This document shows positions 17,269 to 26,129 of a stretch of DNA of 64,000 bases, piece after piece. Position 1 is the first letter of the stretch, and each line of letters starts with the position of its first letter. The stretch lies in contig NZ_LR134477.1 of NCBI RefSeq assembly GCF_900637975.1, forward strand, positions 2,914,001-2,978,000. Direction: 5' to 3'. Source of the stretch: Actinomyces viscosus (GTDB lineage Bacteria; Actinomycetota; Actinomycetes; Actinomycetales; Actinomycetaceae). The notes under the pieces were generated by a model, which was not told the origin of the DNA, searched no databases, and saw only the letters and a program-made list of their open reading frames with translations. The translations under genes were made by a program, and so were the position numbers.

Positions 17269-18507
17269 GTGTGCGCTACCCCTCCCCCCGACGTCGCCCG
17301 GGGCCTCATGCTGCTGCTCATCGCCGTGGCCAACGTCCCGTCATGGAACAAGACGCCCGATGACGTCGGCACCGTCCACGCGTCGGTGGCCGATACCTGG
17401 TGGGTGTTCGTCCGGGTGCCCCTCGTCGACCACCGGGCCTACCCGCTGTTCGCGATGCTGTTCGGCTTCGGGCTCATGACCATGATCAACCGGCGCGCCG
17501 CCTCCGGAACACAGGCCTATCTCCGGTCCCTTCCGGGCGCGGACGCCGGTCATGAGCCGACGCCGCAGGAGGTCGCCTGGGCCCGAGAGCAGGCCACCCT
17601 CGACGCCCGGCGCCTCGTGCGGCGTCGGGGATGGTGGATGCTCCTGTTCGGGTTCGTCCACGGCATCATCTTCTCCGGCGACATCATCGGCGCCTACGGC
17701 CTGGTCGCCGTCATCCTCGCCGGGTGGCTGGCCCGCAAGAGGTACGCCAACCTGTACGCCATCGGCGCCGTCATCATGCTGGTGGCCACCAGCAGCTTCC
17801 TGGCGATGGGCTTTGCCTCTCCGGAGAGCGTCGCCGTATGGTCCGGAGCGCAGGAGGGCTCGGTCGCGATCGCGCTTCCCTGGTTCGTCACCAACATCGA
17901 GGTGTGGACTGTGAGCCTGTTCCTCCAGGTCCTCGTTGCACTGATCGTTCCCGCGGCGGTGATCGGTGCGCGCCTGGCCGACACCGAACTCATCACTCAC
18001 CCGCAGCGGCACCGTCGCCTGCTCGTCCTGGTGGGAGCCGGCGGCCTGTCCCTCGGGGCGCTCGGCGCTCTCCACAGCGCCCTGACCGGTGTGCTGCCCA
18101 TCTCGGAGTGGCCGTGGGACGTCGCCGTCAAGGAGGTCCTCGGCATCGTCGGCGCCTGCGGCTGGCTGGCGCTGCTCGCCCTGTACGCCGGCGGGCCGCC
18201 GCCGGACGGCCGACTCACCGGCCTGCGCAGACTGGCCTCCGCCGTCGGGCGTCGGTCCATGACCGTCTACCTGTCCCAGACGATCCTGTTCGGGATCGTC
18301 TTCGTCCTCATCCCGGTCCTGCTCACAGGCCGGCGACTGTGGGTGGGGCAGGCCGCAGCCGCCCTTATTGCGCTCGCGGTCTGGGCCGCGACCGTGGTGC
18401 TGTGCGCGGTCCTGGAACACGGGGGTCACGCCGGCCCCTTCGAGACGCTGCTGCGCACCGCCGTCGCCCGCAGCGAGCGCAAGCGCTCTGTCGCGGTCGT
18501 AGGGTAG
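17269..18507 (+). CDS. DUF418 family membrane protein, paralog 1 (possible frameshift near N terminus)
   Basis: This polytopic protein belongs to the DUF418 (YeiB-like) family, with about ten membrane segments and the C-terminal block GRRSMTVYLSQTILFG followed by FETLLRTAVARSER. Function is unknown; some members are proposed transporters or acyltransferase-like. Both paralogs downstream start with an M-x-x-TTSFTGSRG-like leader. Here that leader is present (ATG 17235, with TAAGGT seven bases upstream) but is out of frame, because the C tract at 17284-17289 has six Cs where the paralog pattern implies five. The GTG at 17269 restores an open frame that lacks the leader. The gene may be phase-variable, mildly truncated or misread. 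Confidence 0.75.
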   Translation: MCATPPPDVARGLMLLLIAVANVPSWNKTPDDVGTVHASVADTWWVFVRVPLVDHRAYPLFAMLFGFGLMTMINRRAASGTQAYLRSLPGADAGHEPTPQEVAWAREQATLDARRLVRRRGWWMLLFGFVHGIIFSGDIIGAYGLVAVILAGWLARKRYANLYAIGAVIMLVATSSFLAMGFASPESVAVWSGAQEGSVAIALPWFVTNIEVWTVSLFLQVLVALIVPAAVIGARLADTELITHPQRHRRLLVLVGAGGLSLGALGALHSALTGVLPISEWPWDVAVKEVLGIVGACGWLALLALYAGGPPPDGRLTGLRRLASAVGRRSMTVYLSQTILFGIVFVLIPVLLTGRRLWVGQAAAALIALAVWAATVVLCAVLEHGGHAGPFETLLRTAVARSERKRSVAVVG

Positions 18508-18534
18508 GTCTCGCGTTCGAGGGGTAGAGGGTAC
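18492..18534. repeat. 71-bp REP-like element, copy B, left fragment
   Basis: These 43 bases are the left part of the repeat seen intact at 11865-11935. The remaining 28 bases are at 19999-20026, beyond the insertion sequence. The element begins 15 bases before the stop of the DUF418 gene and extends past it, as copy A follows the MFS gene. Confidence 0.8.
18519..18534. repeat. Target-site duplication, left copy (16 bp)
   Basis: GAGGGGTAGAGGGTAC directly abuts the left end of the insertion sequence. It matches GAGGGGTAAAGGGTAC at 19983-19998 in 15 of 16 positions. Confidence 0.85.
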
Positions 18535-18593
18535 TGTGATGTCTCATGGCTTCTGAGAGTTTCGGATGTCATGACATCTGAGACACCGGTGGG
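18535..18593 (+). repeat. Left terminal inverted repeat of the IS481-like element
   Basis: It starts TGTGATGTCTCATGGCTTCT and matches the reverse complement of the right end in 49 of 59 bases. It carries internal copies of a CTGAGA motif, possible transposase-binding subsites. Confidence 0.88.
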
Positions 18594-18611
18594 GCGGGTT
18601 GCCTGGGGGTT

Positions 18612-19921
18612 ATGGGTAACTCGATTTCGCCGTCTCGGCGACAGCAGGTCATAGACTTCGACTCCAGGACCAGTGGGATGAGTGTGGAGGAGTTCTGCGC
18701 TCAGGTGGGTGTCTCGCGGGCCTCGTTCTACCGGATACGCCGGCGTGCTGAGCACGAGGGCCTGACTGCCGCGCTGACTGCGGGCTCTCGGGCCCCGCAC
18801 CGCCCGGCGCGGGTGTGGGGCCCGGACACCGATGAGCGCATCGCCCAGGTACGAGCCGACCTGATTGCCGCCGGACGCGAGGCGGGTCCGGCCTCGGTGT
18901 GGTGGGTGAAGGGGTCAGGGCGCCAGCGTCCCGGCTCCCTCACGCTCGACGATCGCCCGCAGCCTGCGCAGGGCCGGCCTGGTGACCCCGGCCCCGCGCA
19001 AGCGTCCCAGAGTGTCCTACAAGCGCCACGCCCGCAGCGCGGCCAACGAGCTGTGGCAGATCGACGGCTTCGAGTGGCGCCTGGAGGAGCGTCTGGTGAC
19101 CATCTACCAGGTCGCTGGGCGACTGCTCGCGGGTCATCACCGCCCTGAGGGCGTTGTGGGGCGGGGAGAGCGTGGCCGGCACCCGCAGCGTCCTTGAGGA
19201 GGCCTTCACCACCTGGGGGCGCCCGGCGGCGATCGGGTCGGACAACGCTGCGGCGTTCAACACCAGTCGCACCGCGGGCCCGGGTGCCACCGAGAAGTGG
19301 CTGGCGTCCCAGGGCATCCGCCCCATCAGCGGGCGGGTGGGACACCCCCAGACCCAGGGCAAGGTCGAGCGCTCCCACCAGCCGGCGGCCACCTGGCTGC
19401 GGGCTCACCCGGCCAGCACCCTGGCGGAGCTCAACACCGAGCTGGACCACTTCACCAGCTACTACAACACCGAGCGACAGCACCAGGGCCACGGCGCCGC
19501 ACTGACCCCACTGAGGGTGTGGACCCAGACCCCCAGGGCCCTGGCCAGCCCAGCACCCATCGACCTGGAGCGCCTCCCAGCCGGCGGCGGCCCCATCAGC
19601 CTGCCCGACCCCACCGGCCCCGCAGGATCGGACAGCGCCGTGGACCGCGCCCGACGCACCGTGATGTCCAACGGAACCGTGTCCTACAAGAACCGGGCTC
19701 TGTCTCTGGGCAAGCCGATGAGCGGCACCGAGGTCACCCTGATCGAGTACCCCACGCGCCTGGACATCTACGACCACCACCAGCGCCGCGTCGTGTCCCT
19801 GCCCTGGCCCCAACCCACCCAGAGACAGCAAGGCAACCGCGCCACCATCGACACCAGAAAACTGCCCTACCGACTCATCCCGCAACCACCCCGACGCCGC
19901 CGAACGTCTCACAAGTCATGA
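18612..19921 (+). pseudogene. IS481-like transposase, broken by two frameshifts
   Basis: The original protein would have an N-terminal helix-turn-helix (MSVEEFCAQVGVSRASFYRI, about residues 17-36) and a DDE/rve integrase core. Homologous reading uses one frame from 18612 to about 18910, a second from about 18915 to 19115 (ANELWQIDGFEWRL, first catalytic Asp), and a third from about 19120 to 19921 (GDCSRVITA, IGSDNAAAFN, GKVERSH with the catalytic Glu). At the second shift, the expected Asp pair before CSR reads Gly-Asp. The product is most likely non-functional unless the shifts are sequence errors. Confidence 0.85.
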
Positions 19922-19923
19922 CA

Positions 19924-19982
19924 CCCACCGGTGTCTCAGAAGTCATGACACTCAAACGTCTCAGAAGTGAGGAGACAGCACA
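19924..19982 (-). repeat. Right terminal inverted repeat of the IS481-like element
   Basis: Read on the minus strand it starts TGTGCTGTCTCCTCACTTCT. It shares the inner 27 bases with the left end almost exactly (one mismatch). Confidence 0.88.
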
Positions 19983-19998
19983 GAGGGGTAAAGGGTAC
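19983..19998. repeat. Target-site duplication, right copy (16 bp)
   Basis: GAGGGGTAAAGGGTAC directly follows the right end of the element and differs from the left copy by one base. Confidence 0.85.
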
Positions 19999-20026
19999 GA
20001 CCGCGCGACCTACCCTACGAACGCGC
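19999..20026. repeat. 71-bp REP-like element, copy B, right fragment
   Basis: These 28 bases complete the repeat whose left 43 bases are at 18492-18534. Joining the two restores the palindromic pairing GTAGGGTAGGTC with GACCTACCCTAC. Confidence 0.8.
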
Positions 20027-20211
20027 AGATGCACCACCCTGCTTTCGCAACAGGACCTAACCGTTCACGTCGGGCCGCGAGCCGTCTTCCCCGATGCCCC
20101 CGGACCCTCCTCCGGAAGAATGGTCGGGGGAGGGCCTCCGCCTTTCGAGGGACATGATCTCGGCGCTTAAGGCGGACGCCGCGCAGTGACCGGTTTTCAT
20201 ACGGTCGAGTC

Positions 20212-21642
20212 ATGAGCACGACGCCTTCTCTCACGACCTCATTCACCGGCTCTCGCGGCCTGCGCTACCCCGCCCCCGACGTCGCCCGCGGCTTCATGCT
20301 GCTCCTCATCGCCCTGGCCAATATCGGCTTCTGGGTCTCCGCACCCTCCGACTCGCGGGGGCGTGCCGTGCTGTCCGCGGCCGACAGGACCTGGAGCATC
20401 ATCGACACCCTGCTCATCCACCAGCGCGCCTACCCGCTGTTCGCCCTCCTGTTCGGCTTCGGGCTGGCCACGATGACCAACCGCCGCATCGCCTCGGGCA
20501 CCGCGGCCTGCCTGAAGACCCTGCCCGGGGTTGACGCCGGTCGTGAGCCGACGTCGCAGGAGGTCACCTGGGCCCGTGAGCAGGCGACCATCGAGGCCCG
20601 CCGCCTCGTGCGGCGCCGCGGCCTGTGGATGGTGCTGTTCGGGCTGGTCCACGGCGTCTTCTTCCCCTCCGAGATCATCGGCGCCTACGGCATCGTCGCC
20701 GTCGTCTTCGCCGGATGGTTCGCCCGCAAGCACCACAAGCGCCAGCTGGCGGTGTGCTCCCTCGTCCTTCTGATCCAGGTCGTGCCGGTGGTCCTGTCGA
20801 TGTTGTCCGCGCCCGACGGCGCAGCGGCCGCCTCCGGCGCAGGGAGCACCGCCCCGGCGGCCGGGGCTACCACTGACGCGGCCGACTCGGCACTGTCGGC
20901 GCTGCCCTGGTTCGTCACCAACGTCGGTGGGTGGTTCATCCTCGCCGTCGGGGTGTCCCTCACCACGATGGTTCTTCCCGCCGCCTTCCTCGGTGCCCGC
21001 CTGGCCGATACCGACCTCATCGCCCATCCCGAGCGCCACCGCGGTCTCCTGGTGGTTCTCGGCGTCGGCGGCCTGGCTCTCGGGGCCCTCGGGGCGCTCC
21101 ACGAGATCCTGGCCCCGCTCACGGGCTCTCAGCCCTGGGAGGTCGATCCCACGTTGATCATGGTCCTGGGCCTGGCCGGAGGCTGCGGCTGGCTCGCCGT
21201 CCTGACCCTCTACGCTGGCGGCCCGACGTCGGACGGTCGGCTGACCGGCCTCAGGTGGCTGCTCGCCAGCGTGGGACGCCGCTCCATGACCGCCTACCTG
21301 TTCCAGACCCTCATGCTTGGAACCGTCTTCGTCATCATGCCGAGGCTGACCGGGACCTTCCTGACACTGGGGACGGCAGCGGCCGCCGCGGTCGCGGCGA
21401 TGGCCTGGCTGACGATCACGTGCGCCTGCGCCGTCATGGAACGGCTGGGCGTGCCCGGTCCCTTCGAGACGCTGCTGCGCACCGCCGTCGCCCGCAGCGA
21501 GCGCCGCCGTACGATTCCGCGCGTCGAGCAGGCTCCTGCCCGGCACGCGGACGCGCCGATCCCGCAGTCGGCGGACACGACCATGCTGATGAACCAGGCT
21601 CGCACACCGGCTCTCGGCCACTACCTGCCGGTGGACGCCTGA
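20212..21642 (+). CDS. DUF418 family membrane protein, paralog 2
   Basis: This 476-residue protein has the DUF418 layout: a short polar leader TTSFTGSRG, a first segment PDVARGFMLLLIALANIGF, a conserved YPLFALLFGFGLATMTNRR loop, and the C-terminal block SVGRRSMTAYLFQTLMLG. It differs from its neighbours by an Ala/Gly/Thr-rich insert near residues 200-225 and a longer tail after the conserved FETLLRTAVARSER. The ATG has TACGGT six bases upstream (20200-20205), a leaderless arrangement. Function is unknown. It is the middle member of a three-gene tandem family. Confidence 0.88.
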   Translation: MSTTPSLTTSFTGSRGLRYPAPDVARGFMLLLIALANIGFWVSAPSDSRGRAVLSAADRTWSIIDTLLIHQRAYPLFALLFGFGLATMTNRRIASGTAACLKTLPGVDAGREPTSQEVTWAREQATIEARRLVRRRGLWMVLFGLVHGVFFPSEIIGAYGIVAVVFAGWFARKHHKRQLAVCSLVLLIQVVPVVLSMLSAPDGAAAASGAGSTAPAAGATTDAADSALSALPWFVTNVGGWFILAVGVSLTTMVLPAAFLGARLADTDLIAHPERHRGLLVVLGVGGLALGALGALHEILAPLTGSQPWEVDPTLIMVLGLAGGCGWLAVLTLYAGGPTSDGRLTGLRWLLASVGRRSMTAYLFQTLMLGTVFVIMPRLTGTFLTLGTAAAAAVAAMAWLTITCACAVMERLGVPGPFETLLRTAVARSERRRTIPRVEQAPARHADAPIPQSADTTMLMNQARTPALGHYLPVDA

Positions 21643-21831
21643 GCCTCAGCCGGATTGCCGGATGCCGCCCCCGGGTGGGACGACTGAGAGGAAAGTCAGA
21701 GGACGAGGAGCCCTGGCCCTCCGGGAGGAGGAGCCGGGGCTCCGCTCATCCCTGGGGTGGAGCGGACGAACACCGCTGGACAGCCCCTGTGGGGGAGGTG
21801 TGAATCACTGCCGCTTCCTACCGTGAAGGGT

Positions 21832-23154
21832 ATGAACCTCACGACCTCCTTCACCGGCTCCCGGGGCCCGCGCTTCCCGGCCCCGGACGTGGCCCGCGGC
21901 CTCATGCTCCTGTTCATCGCGCTGGCCAATATCCCCTTCTGGGTCATCACCACACGGTCCTCGGCTCCCGGCGACGCCGCCGACACGGCCTGGCTGTGGG
22001 TGCGCACCCTCCTGGTCGATCACCGCGCCTACCCGCTGTTCGCCCTCCTGTTCGGCTTCGGGCTGGCGACGATGATCAACCGTCGCATCGCCTCGGGCAC
22101 CGCGGCCCGCCTCGATACCCTGCCCGGGGTTGACGCCGGCTGTGAGCCGACGCCTCAGGAGGTCGCCTGGGCCCGCGAACAGGCCACCGTCGACGCCCGC
22201 CGCCTCGTGCGGCGTCGAGGCCTGTGGATGATCCTGTTCGGCGCCGCCCACGCCGCGCTGTTCTCCGGCGACATCATCGGCACCTACGGACTGGTCGCCG
22301 TCGTCTTCGCCGGGTGGCTCGCCCGCAAGCACTGGAAGCGAGCCGCGGTCGTCAGCGCCGTGCTCACCGCCCTCGTCATCACGACGATGTACAACATGGG
22401 GCGATTCATGGCGGCCCAGGGCCTGAGCGCAGCCGCTGCGCAGACGGAGGCCACCGGATCGAGCTCCCCGCTGTCCCAGGTCGTTGCCAGCGTGACCTCC
22501 TGGGGCGGAAACACCGTTGCGACGGCGCTCCTGTCCATGGTGGTCCCGGCGATGTTCCTCGGTGCCCGCCTGGCCGACACCGATCTCATCACCCACCCCG
22601 AGCGCCACCGTCGCCTCCTGGTCGCCGTCGGCCTGATCGGTCTGGGAATCGGGGCTGCGGGAGGCGTGGGGTACGCCATCTGGTTCACGGGTGGGCACCT
22701 GGCTGCCTGGGCCGCTCCTCTTCACGAGGTCACGGGGTTGGCCGGGGCCTGCGGCTGGCTCGCTCTCCTGGCGCTCTACGCGGGCGGTCCGACGTCGGAC
22801 GGTCGGCTGACCGGTCTCAGGTGGCTGCTCGCCAGCGTGGGACGCCGCTCCATGACCGCCTACCTCGCCCAGACCTTCCTCTTCGCCACCATCTTCCTGG
22901 TCGTCCCGGCCCTGACCGGGATCAGCCTCCACCTGGGAGAGGCCCGTGCCGCCGGGATCGCACTGGCGGTGTGGGTCGTGACCGTCGGCCTGTGCGCAGT
23001 CATGGAATATGGTGGCCACGCCGGCCCCTTCGAGACCCTGCTGCGCACCGCCGTCGCCCGCAGTGAGCGCAGCCGCCGGCTCCCGGCGCCTCCCGCTCCG
23101 GTCACCCCGGTGGGGCGCGCCGTGTCTCCTGGCGCGTACGAGCTGGTTCGCTGA
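21832..23154 (+). CDS. DUF418 family membrane protein, paralog 3
   Basis: This 440-residue protein is the third tandem DUF418 member, sharing MNLTTSFTGSRG, the FGFGLATMINRRIASGTAA loop and SVGRRSMTAYLAQTFLFAT. Its central region after residue 180 diverges most from the other two. I chose the ATG at 21832 over one 25 codons upstream because paralog alignment starts there and TACCGT lies seven bases before it (21819-21824), again a leaderless arrangement. Recent tandem duplication is evident from near-identical stretches. Substrate or partner is unknown. Confidence 0.88.
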   Translation: MNLTTSFTGSRGPRFPAPDVARGLMLLFIALANIPFWVITTRSSAPGDAADTAWLWVRTLLVDHRAYPLFALLFGFGLATMINRRIASGTAARLDTLPGVDAGCEPTPQEVAWAREQATVDARRLVRRRGLWMILFGAAHAALFSGDIIGTYGLVAVVFAGWLARKHWKRAAVVSAVLTALVITTMYNMGRFMAAQGLSAAAAQTEATGSSSPLSQVVASVTSWGGNTVATALLSMVVPAMFLGARLADTDLITHPERHRRLLVAVGLIGLGIGAAGGVGYAIWFTGGHLAAWAAPLHEVTGLAGACGWLALLALYAGGPTSDGRLTGLRWLLASVGRRSMTAYLAQTFLFATIFLVVPALTGISLHLGEARAAGIALAVWVVTVGLCAVMEYGGHAGPFETLLRTAVARSERSRRLPAPPAPVTPVGRAVSPGAYELVR

Positions 23155-23412
23155 CGGTCAGGGGCACGTTTCGGCATATGAGTCCATGGGGAGATCTTCC
23201 CCGGCGGCTGCGCTGGCGCACCGCCCCCGGTTCCTCGGGGGCGTCCGCGCCGTAAAACGGCAGATAACTGCCCCAATGGAACGAAATCTCCCCGGATCGC
23301 GAGTGGTGTGAGTCGTCTCGCAAGATGTGAGGGTTGACCTGTCCGTTTCACAGGGCAGAGTGGACGCGGTAGCCTGCCTGCGTCCCCAACACTGAAGGAA
23401 GCGAACAGTCTC

Positions 23413-23882
23413 ATGACTCAGCCCCCCAACCCCGGTCAGCCCTTCTACCAGCAGCAGCCCTCCGCTCCCTCTGCTCCGGCCACGGGCCAGCCCTACCCGC
23501 CCAGCAGCAGTTCCAGGGCGCCCCCGGTGCCCCCGGCGCTCCGGGCCAGCCCTACCCGCCCGCCGCCTCGGGCGACTCCCTCGTCGGCAGCCTCTTCGAC
23601 ACCTCCAAGGAGTTCGTGACGAAGTACAGCCGGATCGTGTTCATCGTCGCCTCGATCGCCGTCGGCCTGGGCTGGCTCGGCGTCGGTTACATGGGAGGCA
23701 AGATGGGTGCTGTCGCCAGCGCGATCTCCGACCCCCGCAACTACGACGGCTCCACCTTCGACGCGATGTCGTTCCTCATGAGCCTCGTGTTCTCCGCCCC
23801 GGCGTACCTCACGGTTCTCTTCGTGATCCGTCTCTTCATCGAGCTGGTGTCCAACTCCAGCAAGTCGGGCCCGCAGGCCTGA
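23413..23882 (+). pseudogene. DUF4282-type membrane protein, frameshifted near base 23502
   Basis: The N-terminal part (MTQPPNPGQPFYQQQPSA) reads in one frame to about 23500. The continuation QQQFQGAPGAPG, QPYPPAASGDSLVGSLFDTS and then two membrane segments (RIVFIVASIAVGLGWLGVGY, PAYLTVLFVIRLFIELV) reads in the next frame to 23882. Adding one C after CCCGCCC at 23496-23502 restores a single Pro/Gln-rich plus DUF4282 protein of about 156 residues. GAAGGAAG before 23413 is the ribosome site. Either a real loss, a slippage site or a read error is possible. A separate start at 23616 could still express the membrane part. Confidence 0.75.
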
Positions 23883-23924
23883 CGCAGCGCCCGCAGTCTT
23901 CGCGCCAGCAACCGGCTGCTTACA

Positions 23925-23963
23925 CCTGACGGCCGCCAACCAGCGAGGTTGGCGGCCGTCAGG
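23925..23963. terminator. Bidirectional terminator between the DUF4282 gene and the sensor kinase gene
   Basis: Perfect 17-bp arms (CCTGACGGCCGCCAACC and its complement) enclose a 5-base loop between convergent genes. Confidence 0.85.
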
Positions 23964-23973
23964 CGTTGGCGGG

Positions 23974-25212
23974 TCACAGCGACGCGGTCGGCTCCTCCTT
24001 GCTGCCGGGCAGCTCGAGGACGGCGGTCAGGCCGCCGGTGGGGTTGGCGCTCAGGTGGAGGGCGCCGCCGTGGGCGGTGGCCACGGCCGTGACGATCGCC
24101 AGGCCCAGTCCGTGCCCGGATCCCCGAGTCCGCCCCCGTCCCTCGCCGCGGACGAAGGGCTCGCGCAGGGACTCGACGCTGTCGGCCGGCACCACGGGGC
24201 CGTCGTTACGGATCGTCAGCCGGACGTCGTCGGCCAGGTGCGCCATCCCGACCGTGATCCTGCCGCCGTCGACGTTGTAGCGGGCCGCGTTGCGAAGTAG
24301 GTTGGACACGCTCTGGCGCAGCAGCACCGGATCGCCCGGGACCCGGGCGGGCAGCAGGTGGGTGGACAGGCGCAGGTCGCGCTCGGCCACCTCCGGGGCG
24401 ATGAGTCCCAGGGCGTCGCGGACCGTGGCCTCCATGTCCACGTCCTCGTGGGCCAGCCTGCCGGACTGGGCGTCGGCCAGGTCCAGGAGGGCGTCGATCG
24501 TCTCCCGGTTGGCGCGGTTGGTCTCCAGCACCCGGTTCAGGACCCGGCGCAGGTCCTCGGTGGAGGCCTGCGGGTCGGACAGGGCGACGTCGATCATCGT
24601 CTGCGTGGTGGCCAGAGGCGTGCGCAGCTCGTGGGAGGCGTTGGCCGCGAAACGGCGGTGCACCGAGAAGGAGCGCTCCAGCGAGGCCAGCATGTCGTCG
24701 AAGGTGTCCGCCAGGTCGTGGATCTCGTCGCGCGGCCCGGACAGGGCCAGGCGCTGGCTGAGGTCACCCGAGGCAGCGCGCTTGGCCGCCGCGTTCATCG
24801 AGGACAGGGGCCGCAACATCCGTCCAGCCAGCACCCAGCCGACCGTCCCGGACACGACTGCCAGCAGCATGAGCGCCCCGACGGCGGAGCGCAGGATCGT
24901 GTCCAGCAGCTCGAACAGGTTCGTGTTCGCCTGGACCACCTGCGGCGTCGTCGGGTCGATCTGGGGAACCTGCTGCGGGTCGAAGGCGATGGAGAGCGTG
25001 TTGTAGCGGGTGTAGAAGTAGACCAGGATGATGAGGACCGCCCCCGAGATCGTCACCAGGCTCGCGTAGGTGGCGGTCAGCCGGGCCCGGATACTCAGGT
25101 GGCGCGGACGGCGAAGCCGGTCCTCCGGGGTGTGGCCGGAGTCGGATGGTGGATGTCCGCCGGCGTCTGTGTCTTCCCTGTTCGCGGGCTGCGGTTGAGC
25201 GGCGCCAGTCAT
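23974..25212 (-). CDS. Two-component sensor histidine kinase
   Basis: This 412-residue membrane kinase has two membrane segments (about residues 50-70 and 115-140) around a short extracytoplasmic loop of about 45 residues. A HAMP domain (GRMLRPLSSMNAAAKRAASG) follows, then the phospho-acceptor H box FAANASHELRTPL, the N box LLRNAARYN and the G box GHGLGLAIV. The small sensing loop is typical of kinases that detect membrane or antimicrobial-peptide stress. Its ATG overlaps the stop of the response regulator gene (ATGA). The pair is divergent from the lipoprotein and MacB-like efflux operon, its probable target. Confidence 0.93.
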   Translation of the reverse strand: MTGAAQPQPANREDTDAGGHPPSDSGHTPEDRLRRPRHLSIRARLTATYASLVTISGAVLIILVYFYTRYNTLSIAFDPQQVPQIDPTTPQVVQANTNLFELLDTILRSAVGALMLLAVVSGTVGWVLAGRMLRPLSSMNAAAKRAASGDLSQRLALSGPRDEIHDLADTFDDMLASLERSFSVHRRFAANASHELRTPLATTQTMIDVALSDPQASTEDLRRVLNRVLETNRANRETIDALLDLADAQSGRLAHEDVDMEATVRDALGLIAPEVAERDLRLSTHLLPARVPGDPVLLRQSVSNLLRNAARYNVDGGRITVGMAHLADDVRLTIRNDGPVVPADSVESLREPFVRGEGRGRTRGSGHGLGLAIVTAVATAHGGALHLSANPTGGLTAVLELPGSKEEPTASL

Positions 25213-25868
25213 GCGCTGAACCGGTAGCCGGCTCCGGGAACCGTCTGGATGACCCAGGGCTCTCCGAGCTTGCGACGCAGGTGCGAGATCGTCACCCGCG
25301 TGGAGTTGGTGAAGGGATCGGCGTTGGCGTCCCAGGCCTTCTCCAGCAGCGTCTCGGCGCTGAGGACCCCGCCCTCGGCCTCCATGAGTACCTGGAGGAC
25401 CGCGAACTCCTTGGGGCTCAGACGGATGAAGCGTCCGTCGCGGTAGACCTCCCGGCGGAAGGGGTCCAGACGTACCCCGTGGGCCTCGATGACCGGGGTG
25501 CGCGCCGGCTGGCTGCGCCGCCCCAGAGCCCGCAGCCGGGCCACCAGCTCGGGGAACTCGAAGGGCTTGGTGAGGTAGTCGTCCGCCCCCAGCTCGAAGC
25601 CGCCCACGCGCGCGTTCAGCGCTCGCGAGGCCGTCAGCATGAGGATCCGTGTGCTCGGGTGCTCGGCGACCACCTGGCGGCAGACCTCGTCGCCGTGTAC
25701 CACGGGCAGGTCCCGGTCCAGGACGAGGATGTCGTAGTCGTTGGTCGCCACCTGCTCCAGGGCGCTGGCCCCGTCGCCGACGACGTCGACCGCCATGGCC
25801 TCACGGCGCAGACCCGTGGCGATGGCCTCGGCCAGATACTCCTCATCCTCCACGACGAGTACGCGCAT
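25209..25868 (-). CDS. Two-component response regulator, OmpR/PhoB family
   Basis: This 219-residue regulator has a receiver domain (MRVLVVEDEEYLAEAI, phospho-acceptor Asp in DYDILVLDRDLP, conserved Lys in DDYLTKPFEF) and a winged-helix DNA-binding domain at about 125-219 with LSPKEFAVLQVLM and TRVTISHLRRKLG. GAAGGAGG lies before the ATG at 25868. It is cotranscribed with the kinase downstream. The divergent efflux genes starting at 26130 are likely targets, by position only. Confidence 0.95.
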   Translation of the reverse strand: MRVLVVEDEEYLAEAIATGLRREAMAVDVVGDGASALEQVATNDYDILVLDRDLPVVHGDEVCRQVVAEHPSTRILMLTASRALNARVGGFELGADDYLTKPFEFPELVARLRALGRRSQPARTPVIEAHGVRLDPFRREVYRDGRFIRLSPKEFAVLQVLMEAEGGVLSAETLLEKAWDANADPFTNSTRVTISHLRRKLGEPWVIQTVPGAGYRFSA

Positions 25869-26129
25869 TGTCCCGTCCTCCTTCTTCTCTCTTCCTTCGC
25901 ACTATGGTCCGGGCTCGCGGCTCCGGGCTCGCGAACCGCCACCGGACGGCGTCGGACACCATCTTCCCCTACTACCTGACCAGGGAGCGTGTTGCCAGCA
26001 CATAAGCGGATTCCTGAAGGTTCTCGCAACGTCGGTCCCAGTTGGCTGTGGGGACATCACCGGGCGCTGCACCGTAGCCCGGCCGGCATCCCCGGCACTG
26101 ACCGGTACCGAAAAGGAACTCTCCTGACT

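Larger units (their letters stand above)
18535..19982 (+). mobile_element. IS481-like insertion sequence (1448 bp), decayed
   Basis: The element has 59-bp imperfect terminal inverted repeats (18535-18593 and 19924-19982, 49 of 59 matching) that begin TGTG and end inside in CACCGGTGGG. It is flanked by 16-bp near-identical direct repeats. The single transposase reading is split over three frames. It lies between two DUF418 paralogs, inside a 71-bp palindromic repeat. The long TIR and 16-bp duplication fit the IS481 group; an exact IS name would need a database match. Confidence 0.9.

Noticed and set aside
18728..19912. 394-codon minus-strand frame inside the IS
   Set aside because: It is antisense to the transposase remnants, with no similarity to passenger genes.
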